Below are positions 39,026 through 47,965 of a stretch of DNA of 64,000 nt, in pieces (positions within the stretch are counted from its first letter, which is position 1; each line of letters opens with the position of its first letter). The stretch lies in contig NZ_JAMCCQ010000005.1 in the NCBI RefSeq assembly GCF_023370775.1, positions 62,001-126,000 on the forward strand. Direction: 5' to 3'. The notes under the pieces are model-generated. The model made no database searches and was not told the origin of the DNA. It was given only the letters and a program-made list of their open reading frames with translations. The DNA is from Marivita sp. GX14005. GTDB lineage: Bacteria > Pseudomonadota > Alphaproteobacteria > Rhodobacterales > Rhodobacteraceae. Both the position numbers and the translations under genes were made by a program.

Positions 39026-40507
39026 ATGGCGGAACTTCGCGCAGTCACCTTTGAAGCGGTCGATCTCGATGCCCTCGCGGAGGCGCAGGGTCGGATCGCC
39101 GTTTTCGTCACCCCCGATGGCAAGCTCAGCCCCGCTGCGCGCCGGCTCAACCGGCTCACCAAGGGCGCACTGGCGCGGGCGGTCGAGTCCAGGGCGTTCG
39201 AAAAGCTGGACGAGGGAAAGGCGCTGGCGCTCGGCTATCCGGCGGGCATGGCCGCCGAAGCGGTCGATGTCGTCAAGCTGAACCGCCGCCCCGACGCCGA
39301 TCTGGCCCGCCAGGCCGGCGCGGGCGTTGCGGCAAGCGGCGGGCGCTCGGCTCTTCTGCTGCTCGCCGAATCCGTCAAGCGCCCCGAGGAAATCGCGCTT
39401 GGCGCGCTGCTGCGCGGCTACGAGTTCGACGATCGCCGCACCCCGGCCGAGGATGCCGAAGCGCCCGGCAAGATCACCGTGATGTGCGCCAATCCCGAAG
39501 AGGTGGAAACCGCCGCCGCCGCGCGCATCGCCGTGGCCGAGGGCGTCATCTTCACCCGCAACCTCGTCAACGAGCCGGCCAACGTGCTGACCACCACCGA
39601 ATTCGCCGCCCGCATCGAAGGGCTGCGCGATCTGGGTGTCGAGGTGGAAATCCTCGAAGAGACCGATCTGGAAAAGCTCGGCATGGGCGCGCTGCTGTGT
39701 GTCGGGCAGGGCTCCGACAGCCCGTCCAAAGTGGCGATCATGCGCTGGAAGGGCGGCGCGAAAGATGCCGCGCCGCTCGCGCTGATCGGCAAGGGCGTCG
39801 TCTTCGACACGGGCGGCATCTCGCTCAAGCCCGCCGCGGGCATGGAAGACATGACAATGGACATGGGCGGCGCGGGCGTCGTCGCCGGCGTCATGCGCGC
39901 GATTGCCGGGCGCAAGGCGAAGGCGAATGTCACCGGGCTTGTCGGGCTGGTGGAAAACATGCCGTCCGGCAACGCAACGCGCCCCGGCGACGTGGTCAAA
40001 TCCCTGAAGGGCGACACGATCGAGGTCATCAACACCGATGCCGAGGGGCGGCTTGTGCTGGCCGATGTGCTCTGGCACGCGCAGGAAACCGAGAAACCGG
40101 CGGCGATGATCGATCTGGCGACCCTGACCGGCGCTTGCATCATCGCGCTGGGCCACGAAAACGCCGCCGTCTTTTCCAACGATGACGGCTTCGCGCAGGA
40201 TTTCCTGAAAGCTGCCGGAACGGAGGGCGAAGGCGCATGGCGTCTGCCGCTGGGCAAGGCCTATGACGAGCAACTCAAATCGCGCATCGCGGACATGAAG
40301 AATGTCGGCGGCCGCCCCGCCGGCTCGATCACCGCGGCGCAGTTCCTCAAGCGGTTCGTCAAGGACGATGTGCCGTGGATCCATCTCGATATTGCCGGGG
40401 TCGCCAGCATCGACAAGGATCAGCCGCTCGCCCCGAAAGGCGCGTCGGGCTGGGGCGTGCGGGCGATCGACCGGCTCATCTCGGACAAGTTCGAAACCGA
40501 AGGCTGA
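39026..40507 (+). CDS. pepA: Leucyl aminopeptidase
   Basis: Two-zinc cytosolic aminopeptidase (M17). 493 residues with the catalytic core LIGKGVVFDTGGISLKPAAGMEDM and the signature INTDAEGRL. ATG 39026 follows ACGGAGC. In many proteobacteria pepA-holC lies divergent from lptF-lptG, as here. Confidence 0.97.
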   Translation: MAELRAVTFEAVDLDALAEAQGRIAVFVTPDGKLSPAARRLNRLTKGALARAVESRAFEKLDEGKALALGYPAGMAAEAVDVVKLNRRPDADLARQAGAGVAASGGRSALLLLAESVKRPEEIALGALLRGYEFDDRRTPAEDAEAPGKITVMCANPEEVETAAAARIAVAEGVIFTRNLVNEPANVLTTTEFAARIEGLRDLGVEVEILEETDLEKLGMGALLCVGQGSDSPSKVAIMRWKGGAKDAAPLALIGKGVVFDTGGISLKPAAGMEDMTMDMGGAGVVAGVMRAIAGRKAKANVTGLVGLVENMPSGNATRPGDVVKSLKGDTIEVINTDAEGRLVLADVLWHAQETEKPAAMIDLATLTGACIIALGHENAAVFSNDDGFAQDFLKAAGTEGEGAWRLPLGKAYDEQLKSRIADMKNVGGRPAGSITAAQFLKRFVKDDVPWIHLDIAGVASIDKDQPLAPKGASGWGVRAIDRLISDKFETEG

Positions 40508-40511
40508 GCCA

Positions 40512-40970
40512 TTGGGCGCCGCGTATTTCTACCACCTGACCCGGCGCCCGCTGGAGGAGACCTTGCCCATGCTTCTGGGCAAGGCGCTCGGCGCGGGCTG
40601 GCGGGTGGCGGTGCGCGGCACCGATCCCGAACGGCTGGACTGGCTCGACCAGAAACTCTGGCTCGGCCCGGAGGACGGGTTCCTGCCGCACGGTCTGGCC
40701 GGCGGTCCGCATGACGCGGCACAGCCGGTGCTGCTGACCTTGGACGCGAACGCCGCCAATGCGCCGCATTGCGTGATGAGCATCGACGGCGCTGCGGTCG
40801 CACCGGACGAGGTGCAGGCGCTGGAGCGGGTCTGCGTGATTTTCGACGGCAATGACGAAAGCGCGGTTCAGGCGGCACGCACGCAATGGCGCAACCTGAC
40901 CGGCGCGGGCTGTTCGGCGCAATACTGGTCAGAGACGTCGGGTCGCTGGGAGAAGAAGGCCGAGGCTTGA
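40512..40970 (+). CDS. holC: DNA polymerase III chi subunit
   Basis: Links the clamp loader to SSB during replication. 152 residues: GAAYFYHLTRRPLEETLPMLLGKALGAGWRV, DWLDQKLWL, FLPHGLAGG and LERVCVIFDGNDE are typical of alphaproteobacterial HolC. No ATG lies near the homology start; the TTG at 40512, four bases after the pepA stop and with AAGG upstream, is the likely start. Rare TTG initiation plus the tight link to pepA suggests translational coupling at low output. Confidence 0.9.
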   Translation: MGAAYFYHLTRRPLEETLPMLLGKALGAGWRVAVRGTDPERLDWLDQKLWLGPEDGFLPHGLAGGPHDAAQPVLLTLDANAANAPHCVMSIDGAAVAPDEVQALERVCVIFDGNDESAVQAARTQWRNLTGAGCSAQYWSETSGRWEKKAEA

Positions 40971-41004
40971 AAGTCTCAGGGTTAACAAAGGGTTAAAAGG
41001 TCAG

Positions 41005-41036
41005 AATGCGTGACGCATTGTTTCGCATGCGAAACA
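41005..41036. promoter_or_regulatory. Two adjoining palindromes upstream of lpd
   Basis: AATGCGT-G-ACGCATT (41005-41019) directly abuts TGTTTCGCATGCGAAACA (41019-41036), both perfect, about 100-130 bp before lpd and 35 bp after holC. Both carry an ATGCG/CGCAT core. They could be operator sites or a holC terminator. There is no T-run after them. Confidence 0.5.
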
Positions 41037-41137
41037 TTGGGTCCGATTCGGCCCTATCGCCGCGCCGCCATTCCCGCCCCATTGTCGGCCCCCACGCTTT
41101 GTCCTAGGCTCTGCGGAAAGACCCGGAGGAACAGCGC

Positions 41138-42529
41138 ATGGCAAAGAGCTTCGACATGATCGTGATCGGCGCGGGGCCGGGGGGCTATGTCGCCGCCATC
41201 CGGGGCGCGCAGCTCGGGCTGAACGTCGCCATCGTGGAGCGCGAGCATCTCGGCGGTATCTGCCTCAACTGGGGCTGCATCCCCACCAAAGCGATGCTGC
41301 GCAGCGCCGAAGTATTCCACCTGATGCATCGCGCCAAGGAGTTCGGACTTTCCGCCGACGGGATCGGCTACGATCTGGATGCGGTCGTCAAACGCTCGCG
41401 CAAGATCGCGGGGCAACTCAATTCCGGGGTCGGGCATCTGCTCAAGAAGAACAAGGTTCAGGTCTTCATGGGCGAGGCGAGCTTGCCCGCGAAGGGCAAG
41501 GTGTCGGTCAAGACCGACAAGGGCAGCGAGGATCTGGAGGGCAGGAACATCGTCATCGCCACCGGCGCGCGGGCGCGCGAATTGCCGGGGCTGGAGGCGG
41601 ATGGCGATCTGGTCTGGACCTACAAGCACGCGCTGAAACCGCCCCGGATGCCGAAAAAGCTGCTTGTTGTCGGCTCGGGCGCCATCGGGATCGAGTTCGC
41701 CAGTTTCTTCAACACGCTGGGCGCCGAAACCACAGTGGTCGAGGTGATGGACCGTATCCTGCCCATCGAGGATGCCGAGATCAGCGCGTTCGCCGCGAAA
41801 CAGTTCGCCGCGCAAGGCATGACGGTGCTGCCCAAGACGATGGTGAAGAAGCTCGACCGCGCCAAGGGCCGCGTGACGGCGCATCTGGAGACCGGCGGCA
41901 AGGTCAGCACGCAGGAGTTCGACACGGTGATCTCAGCCGTGGGCATCGTCGGCAATACCGAAGGGCTGGGGCTGGACGCGCTGGGCGTGAAGGTCGAGAA
42001 GACCCATATCGTCACCGACCCGCAGTGCCGCACCGGGGTTGAGGGGGTCTACGCCATCGGCGATATCGCCGGCGCGCCGTGGCTGGCGCACAAGGCCAGC
42101 CACGAGGGCGTCATGGTGGCCGAACTGATTGCCGGGCAGGATGCCCATGCGGTCGATCCCTCCGCCATTGCGGGTTGCACCTATTGCAATCCGCAAGTCG
42201 CCAGCGTCGGGCTGACGGAAACGCAGGCCAAAGAGCAGGGTTTCGATGTGAAAGTCGGGCGCTTCCCGTTCATCGGCAACGGCAAGGCCATCGCGCTGGG
42301 GGAGGCGGAAGGGCTCATCAAGACAGTGTTCGACGGCAAGACCGGCGCGCTTCTGGGCGCGCATATGGTCGGCGCGGAGGTGACGGAGCTTATCCAGGGC
42401 TATATCGTCGCGCGCCAGCTGGAGACGACCGAGGAAGATCTGATGCAGACCGTCTTCCCGCACCCGACCCTGTCGGAGATGATGCACGAAAGCGTGCTGG
42501 ACGCCTTCGGCCGGGCGATCCATTTCTAG
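41138..42529 (+). CDS. lpdA: Dihydrolipoyl dehydrogenase (E3)
   Basis: Reoxidises dihydrolipoamide in 2-oxo acid dehydrogenase or glycine cleavage complexes. 463 residues: FAD motif VIGAGPGGYVAAI, redox-active disulfide GGICLNWGCIPTKAML, NAD loop VVGSGAIGIEF, and C-terminal HPTLSEMMHE with the catalytic His-Glu. No E1 or E2 gene is adjacent, so this copy is not tied to one complex by position. An inverted repeat in the upstream gap may control it. Confidence 0.95.
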   Translation: MAKSFDMIVIGAGPGGYVAAIRGAQLGLNVAIVEREHLGGICLNWGCIPTKAMLRSAEVFHLMHRAKEFGLSADGIGYDLDAVVKRSRKIAGQLNSGVGHLLKKNKVQVFMGEASLPAKGKVSVKTDKGSEDLEGRNIVIATGARARELPGLEADGDLVWTYKHALKPPRMPKKLLVVGSGAIGIEFASFFNTLGAETTVVEVMDRILPIEDAEISAFAAKQFAAQGMTVLPKTMVKKLDRAKGRVTAHLETGGKVSTQEFDTVISAVGIVGNTEGLGLDALGVKVEKTHIVTDPQCRTGVEGVYAIGDIAGAPWLAHKASHEGVMVAELIAGQDAHAVDPSAIAGCTYCNPQVASVGLTETQAKEQGFDVKVGRFPFIGNGKAIALGEAEGLIKTVFDGKTGALLGAHMVGAEVTELIQGYIVARQLETTEEDLMQTVFPHPTLSEMMHESVLDAFGRAIHF

Positions 42530-42537
42530 CATGCAAC

Positions 42538-42556
42538 CGGCCGCGTTCAGCGGCCG
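42538..42556. terminator. Hairpin at the convergent ends of lpd and the 78-residue gene
   Basis: CGGCCGC and GCGGCCG arms with a five-base loop, 9 bp after the lpd stop and overlapping the last codons of the opposing gene. No clear T-run on either side. Confidence 0.4.
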
Positions 42557-42783
42557 AAATTCTCGTCCTTCTTCTGTCCATGCACCCGCGCGCGGATGAA
42601 GGCGCTCGCCTTCCGTTCGGCCATGCGCACGCGGATCGCCGTCAGGAACGCCTCTTCGAGCGTGGTGGAGGCCGCGCCAAGCTCGGCGGCGACTTCCATG
42701 AAGAAACGGTCATCGCCGAGATCCTTCATCGCCTTGAGCGTCTCGTCGGCCAGTTTTTCGGCCAGATCGTCTACCATCGACAT
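42547..42783 (-). CDS. Small hypothetical protein
   Basis: 78 residues, mostly helical and charged (SMVDDLAEKLADETLKAMKDLGDD, then LEEAFLTAIRVRMAERKASAF). No family recognised. It follows the hydrolase gene by 10 bp in the same direction, so the two are probably one operon. Start at ATG 42783 or the Met two codons on. Confidence 0.7.
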   Translation of the reverse strand: MSMVDDLAEKLADETLKAMKDLGDDRFFMEVAAELGAASTTLEEAFLTAIRVRMAERKASAFIRARVHGQKKDENFGR

Positions 42784-42793
42784 GTGCGTTTCC

Positions 42794-43447
42794 TCAGCGG
42801 GAGTTCTCGGTCAGGCGGCGCTTCACATAGGTGGTCACGGTGCCGATCATCGTGTCCATATGCGGCTCCTTGAAGAAATGGTCCGCGCCCTCGATCTCCT
42901 CGTGGGTGACGGTGATCCCCTTCTGCTCGGCCAGCTTGGCGACGAGGTTGCCCGTGTCCTGCGGCGGCGCGACGCGGTCGCCGGTGCCGTTGATGATGAG
43001 CCCCGATGACGGGCAGGGCGCGAGGAAGGAGAAATCGTACATATTCGCGGGCGGGCTGACCGAGATGAAGCCGGTGATCTCGGGCCGGCGCATCAGAAGC
43101 TGCATGCCGATCCAGGCGCCGAAGCTGAAGCCGGCGACCCAGCAATGCTTGGAATTATTGTTCATCGATTGCAGGTAATCGAGCGCCGCCGCAGCGTCGC
43201 TGAGCTCGCCCACGCCCTGATCGTATTCCCCCTGGCTGCGTCCGACGCCGCGGAAATTGAAGCGCAGCACGGTGAAGCCCATGTTGTAGAAGGCGTAATG
43301 CAGGTTATACACCACCTTGTTGTTCATCGTGCCGCCGAATTGCGGGTGCGGATGCAGGACGATGGCGATGGGCGCATCGCGTTCCTTCTGCGGATGGTAG
43401 CGGCCTTCGAGGCGGCCTTCGGGTCCGGGAAAAATCACCTCGGGCAT
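42794..43447 (-). CDS. Alpha/beta hydrolase
   Basis: 217 residues. IAIVLHPHPQFGGTMNNKVV is the oxyanion region, NFRGVGRSQGEYD is typical, GFSFGAWIG is the nucleophile elbow, NGTGDRVAPP the acid loop and GADHFF the His. This matches the CocE/NonD-like hydrolases common in proteobacteria; the substrate is unknown. ATG 43447 is used because homology begins there. It is divergent from iscR, and its start lies 48 bp from the iscR -35 box. Confidence 0.87.
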   Translation of the reverse strand: MPEVIFPGPEGRLEGRYHPQKERDAPIAIVLHPHPQFGGTMNNKVVYNLHYAFYNMGFTVLRFNFRGVGRSQGEYDQGVGELSDAAAALDYLQSMNNNSKHCWVAGFSFGAWIGMQLLMRRPEITGFISVSPPANMYDFSFLAPCPSSGLIINGTGDRVAPPQDTGNLVAKLAEQKGITVTHEEIEGADHFFKEPHMDTMIGTVTTYVKRRLTENSR

Positions 43448-43495
43448 GGGCGGGGGTGGCTCCTGACTGGGGCATGGGCGCGGTTGTACGGGAAA

Positions 43496-43532
43496 TTGAC
43501 AACTTCGCTCAGGCAACTTAGAACGGTTCTAA
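43496..43532 (+). promoter_or_regulatory. iscR promoter with Iron-Rhodo-box operator
   Basis: TTGACA (43496-43501), 17-bp spacer and TAGAAC (43519-43524) form a promoter. The perfect palindrome TTAGAAC-G-GTTCTAA (43518-43532) overlaps the -10 box. TTAGAA-N3-TTCTAA is the Iron-Rhodo-box attributed to IscR in Rhodobacterales, so IscR probably represses its own operon by blocking polymerase. Confidence 0.75.
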
Positions 43533-43620
43533 ATACGGGGCATGCCCCGAGAAGATGATCCGCACATAGGCAATCGGCCCTGCAAGGTCAATTCCATCGG
43601 CGCGGCGGGGGAGAAAGCGT

Positions 43621-44079
43621 ATGAAACTGAGCACCAAGGGACGCTACGCGATGGTCGCGCTGGCCGATATCGCGCTCCAGCCGGAGGGCGAGTTGGTCAC
43701 GCTGGGCGAGATCGCGCAGCGCCAGGACGTGTCCTTGCCCTATCTCGAACAGCTTTTCGTCAAGCTGCGCCGGGCGGGGCTCGTGGCTTCGGTGCGCGGG
43801 CCGGGCGGCGGCTACAAGCTGGCGCGCCCGGCAAGCGAGATCCGGGTTGTCGATGTGCTGGCGGCGGTCGATGAAACGGTGGACGCGATGCACAAGGGCG
43901 CGGGCGCGTCCGGCGGGCTGTCGGGCAGCCGGGCGCAATCCATGACCAACCGGCTTTGGGAGGGGCTGTCGGCGCATGTCTACGTGTTCCTGCACCAGAC
44001 GCGGCTTTCGGACGTGGTGAACAATTCGCTGGCGCCTTGCCCGGCGGTGCCGAGCCTTTTCGCCGTGGTGGATGAATGA
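43621..44079 (+). CDS. iscR: Rrf2-family Fe-S regulator IscR (cysteine-poor form)
   Basis: Senses iron or Fe-S status and controls the isc-suf operon. 152 residues. The winged helix is MKLSTKGRYAMVALADIAL, LPYLEQLFVKLRRAGLVASVRGPGGGYKLARP. The region that in E. coli holds three Cys ligands reads GASGGLSGSRAQSMTNRLW here, with no Cys; the only Cys is in LAPCPAVPS near residue 142. This fits the cysteine-poor IscR type described in Rhodobacter sphaeroides. First gene of the cluster. Confidence 0.93.
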   Translation: MKLSTKGRYAMVALADIALQPEGELVTLGEIAQRQDVSLPYLEQLFVKLRRAGLVASVRGPGGGYKLARPASEIRVVDVLAAVDETVDAMHKGAGASGGLSGSRAQSMTNRLWEGLSAHVYVFLHQTRLSDVVNNSLAPCPAVPSLFAVVDE

Positions 44080-44111
44080 CGGGCGCGGCGCTGATTTCCG
44101 GCGGCAGGAGC

Positions 44112-44160
44112 GAGGGGCCAGCCCCTCGCGCTCCCCGGGATATTTATGGCAAGAAGAAAG
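44112..44160 (+). repeat. Dispersed 3'-end element, copy d
   Basis: Hairpin GAGGGGC-CA-GCCCCTC (44112-44127), then CCCCGGGATATTTATG and GCAAGAAGAAAG (44133-44160). It fills the gap after iscR, in sense orientation, and ends 16 bp before the GTG of the next gene. Confidence 0.8.
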
Positions 44161-44176
44161 ATGCAGCGGGGCTGAT

Positions 44177-45220
44177 GTGAGGCGGGTCTATCTCGATCAT
44201 AACGCGACCATGCCGCTTCGGGCCGAGGCGCGCGCGGCGATGATCTCGGCAATGGATCTGGTCGGCAATCCATCTTCGGTGCATGCCGAGGGACGGGCCT
44301 CAAAGGGGCTGATCGAGCGGGCGCGGGCGCAGGTGGCGGCGGCGTTCGGCGCGGATGGCGCGGATGTGGTGTTCGTGTCGGGCGCGACGGAAGCGGCGGC
44401 TCTTGCGCTTGCCGGGCGCGGGCTTGCCGGCGCGGCGGTCGAACATGACGCGGTGCGTGCGTGGATCGATCCGGTTTTGCCGGTGGATGCTTCGGGGCGG
44501 ATCGGGGTGGGCGATCCGGGGCGCGCGGCGGTGCAACTGGCCAATTCCGAAACCGGGGTGGTGCAGGATTTACCGCAAGGTGTTGCCGTGGTGGATGCAA
44601 CGCAGGCCTTCGGCAAGCTGCCGGTGGCGTTCAACTGGCTGGGCTGCGGGATGGCGCTGATTTCGGCGCATAAGATCGGCGGGCCGAAGGGCGTCGGCGC
44701 ATTGGTGATGAAGCGGGGCACGGATCTGGCGGCGCAGATCAGGGGCGGCGGGCAGGAAATGGGTCGCCGGTCGGGCACCGAGAACGTGATCGGGATCGCC
44801 GGGTTCGGTGCGGCGGCCGAGGCAGCGGCGCGGGATCTGGCGAACGGGGTATGGGACCGGGTCGAAAAATTTAGAAACATTCTAAATTCATCTATTGCGG
44901 ATGGCGCAAAAGAGACTATTTTTGTCGGGAAAGATACGCATCTGCTGCCGAACACCAGTTGCTTCATCGCGCCCGGCTGGAAGGGCGAGACGCAGGTGAT
45001 GCAGATGGATCTGGCCGGTTTCGCGATCAGCGCCGGGTCGGCCTGTTCGAGCGGCAAGGTGAAGGCGAGCGCGGTGCTGACCGCGATGGGATATGACGAG
45101 GCCGAGGCGGGATGCGCGATCCGCGTGTCGCTGGGGCCGCAGACCACCCTCGATGAGGTGGGCCGGTTCGCGGAGACGTGGCTGGCAAAATGGGAAAAAC
45201 ACCGCGCGCGGGCCGCGTGA
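44177..45220 (+). CDS. Cysteine desulfurase, IscS/NifS type
   Basis: Takes sulfur from cysteine for Fe-S assembly. 347 residues, PLP fold: YLDHNATMPLR start, SAHKIGGPKGVGALVMKRG with the PLP Lys, QEMGRRSGTENVIG, and ISAGSACSSGKVKAS with the active Cys in a mobile loop typical of group I. The start is the GTG at 44177, as homology begins there. A strong Iron-Rhodo-box is embedded in the coding sequence at 44868-44888. Shorter than E. coli IscS (about 404), as in other Rhodobacterales. Confidence 0.92.
   Translation: MRRVYLDHNATMPLRAEARAAMISAMDLVGNPSSVHAEGRASKGLIERARAQVAAAFGADGADVVFVSGATEAAALALAGRGLAGAAVEHDAVRAWIDPVLPVDASGRIGVGDPGRAAVQLANSETGVVQDLPQGVAVVDATQAFGKLPVAFNWLGCGMALISAHKIGGPKGVGALVMKRGTDLAAQIRGGGQEMGRRSGTENVIGIAGFGAAAEAAARDLANGVWDRVEKFRNILNSSIADGAKETIFVGKDTHLLPNTSCFIAPGWKGETQVMQMDLAGFAISAGSACSSGKVKASAVLTAMGYDEAEAGCAIRVSLGPQTTLDEVGRFAETWLAKWEKHRARAA
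44868..44888. promoter_or_regulatory. Iron-Rhodo-box inside the cysteine desulfurase gene
   Basis: Arms AATTTAGAA and TTCTAAATT, an exact 9-bp dyad, enclose ACA. The core TTAGAA-N3-TTCTAA equals the iscR promoter site and the dyad is longer. Encoding it costs codons such as AGA, CTA and AAT, rare in this high-GC gene. A possible promoter follows at 44895-44922 (TTGCGG, 16 bp, TATTTT), 320 bp before sufB. Confidence 0.6.
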
Positions 45221-45241
45221 GGCAATCGGAAAGGTGCAAGC

Positions 45242-46792
45242 ATGGCTGCTTTGGACAACAAGACCAGTGTCAAGGAAGGTGTCGATCAGGAGACGGTCGA
45301 TGCGGTGCGCGAGGTCGGCGGCGCCTATAAATACGGTTGGGAGACCGATATCGAGATGGACTACGCCCCCAAGGGGCTCAATCCCGATATCGTGCGGCTG
45401 ATCTCGGAGAAGAACGGCGAGCCGGAATGGATGACCGAGTGGCGCCTTGCGGCCTATGAGCGCTGGCTGCAGAAGGAAGAGCCCGATTGGGCGATGGTCG
45501 ATTATCCGCAGATCGATTTTCAGGACCAGTATTACTATGCCCGGCCCAAGAGCATGGAGGTGAAGCCGAAATCGCTCGACGAGGTCGATCCGAAATTGCT
45601 GGCGACCTACGAAAAGCTCGGGATTCCGCTCAAGGAACAGATGATCCTGGCCGGTGTCGAGGGCGCGGAAGGCGCGGCGGCGGAAGGCCGGGTCGGCGGC
45701 GGCGAGGAGGTGCGCAAGGTCGCCGTGGACGCGGTGTTCGATTCGGTGTCCGTCGGCACGACCTTCCAGAAGGAGTTGCGCGAGGCGGGGGTGATCTTCT
45801 GCTCGATCTCCGACGCGATCCGCGATCATCCTGAGCTGGTCAAGAAATATCTCGGCTCGGTCGTGCCGGTGTCGGACAATTATTATGCAACGCTGAACAG
45901 CGCGGTCTTCTCCGACGGCTCTTTCGTCTATGTGCCGCCCGGTGTGCGCTGCCCGATGGAGCTTTCGACCTATTTCCGCATCAATGCGGAGAATACCGGC
46001 CAGTTCGAACGCACGCTCATCATCGCGGACAAGGGCTCTTACGTCAGCTATCTCGAAGGCTGCACCGCGCCGCAGCGCGATACCGCGCAGCTTCACGCGG
46101 CGGTGGTGGAGATCATCGTCGAGGAAGACGCGGAAGTGAAGTATTCCACCGTTCAGAACTGGTTCCCGGGCGATGAGGACGGCAAGGGCGGCATCTACAA
46201 TTTCGTGACCAAGCGGGCCGATTGCCGGGGCGCGCGGTCGAAATGCATGTGGACGCAGGTGGAGACAGGATCGGCGGTGACATGGAAATACCCGTCCTGC
46301 ATCCTGCGCGGCGATGACAGCCAGGGCGAGTTCTACTCGATCGCGATTACGAACAACCATCAGCAGGCCGATACCGGCACGAAAATGATCCATCTGGGCA
46401 AGAACACCAAGAGCCGGATCGTCTCGAAGGGGATTAGCGCGGGGCACGCACAGAACACCTATCGCGGGCTCGTGTCAATGCACCCGAAGGCAAAGAATTC
46501 GCGCAACTATACCCAGTGCGACAGTCTGCTGATCGGCAGCCTCTGCGGGGCGCATACGGTGCCTTATATCGAGGTGAAGAACAATTCCTCGCGCGTTGAG
46601 CATGAGGCGACGACGTCCAAGGTGGATGACGATCAGCTCTTCTATTGCCGCCAGCGCGGCATGGACGAGGAAGAGGCGGTCGCGCTCGTCGTCAACGGGT
46701 TCTGCCGGGACGTGCTTCAGGCGCTGCCGATGGAATTCGCGATGGAAGCGCAGCAGCTGGTAGCGATTTCGCTTGAGGGATCGGTGGGCTAG
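45242..46792 (+). CDS. sufB: Fe-S cluster scaffold SufB
   Basis: Scaffold subunit of SufBCD on which clusters are built. 516 residues, long alphaproteobacterial form. Visible: YANLNS-like [50 protein letters not shown], and C-terminal [26 protein letters not shown] with Cys and Glu residues of the assembly site. Follows the cysteine desulfurase by 21 bp. Confidence 0.97.
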   Translation: MAALDNKTSVKEGVDQETVDAVREVGGAYKYGWETDIEMDYAPKGLNPDIVRLISEKNGEPEWMTEWRLAAYERWLQKEEPDWAMVDYPQIDFQDQYYYARPKSMEVKPKSLDEVDPKLLATYEKLGIPLKEQMILAGVEGAEGAAAEGRVGGGEEVRKVAVDAVFDSVSVGTTFQKELREAGVIFCSISDAIRDHPELVKKYLGSVVPVSDNYYATLNSAVFSDGSFVYVPPGVRCPMELSTYFRINAENTGQFERTLIIADKGSYVSYLEGCTAPQRDTAQLHAAVVEIIVEEDAEVKYSTVQNWFPGDEDGKGGIYNFVTKRADCRGARSKCMWTQVETGSAVTWKYPSCILRGDDSQGEFYSIAITNNHQQADTGTKMIHLGKNTKSRIVSKGISAGHAQNTYRGLVSMHPKAKNSRNYTQCDSLLIGSLCGAHTVPYIEVKNNSSRVEHEATTSKVDDDQLFYCRQRGMDEEEAVALVVNGFCRDVLQALPMEFAMEAQQLVAISLEGSVG

Positions 46793-46825
46793 GCTTCGCC
46801 CGGCCGCTCTGAAAAGGAAACAGGC

Positions 46826-47146
46826 ATGATCGTCACGACCACACATAGCATCGAGGGTCAGAGGATCCTCGAATATAAGGGCATCGTTGTCGGCGAGGCG
46901 ATCATGGGCGCGAATGTCGTGCGCGATCTTTTCGCTCGGATCACCGATATCGTCGGCGGCCGCTCGGGGGCCTATGAGGCCAAGCTGCAGGACGCGCGCG
47001 ATGTCGCGATGCGCGAGCTCGAACAGCGCGCGGCGGCGATGGGCGGCAATGCCGTTGTCGGGGTCGATCTGGATTACGAGGTTGTCGGAGATTCGATGCT
47101 CATGGTGTCGGTCAGCGGCACGGCGGTTCTGACGGACAAAGGTTAA
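46826..47146 (+). CDS. YbjQ/UPF0145 family protein inside the suf cluster
   Basis: 106 residues. [42 protein letters not shown] and [16 protein letters not shown] are the family signature. YbjQ-like proteins form a small pentameric fold of unknown role, some called heavy-metal binding. Placement between sufB and sufC (33 and 63 bp gaps, same strand) implies co-expression with Fe-S assembly. Confidence 0.9.
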   Translation: MIVTTTHSIEGQRILEYKGIVVGEAIMGANVVRDLFARITDIVGGRSGAYEAKLQDARDVAMRELEQRAAAMGGNAVVGVDLDYEVVGDSMLMVSVSGTAVLTDKG

Positions 47147-47209
47147 CGCGAAGCGCGAGATGCAATAATGGGCCGTCCGTGCGGTCCGGGGAATGAAAAG
47201 GGCAAACAA

Positions 47210-47964
<755 letters not shown>

Positions 47965-47965
<1 letters not shown>

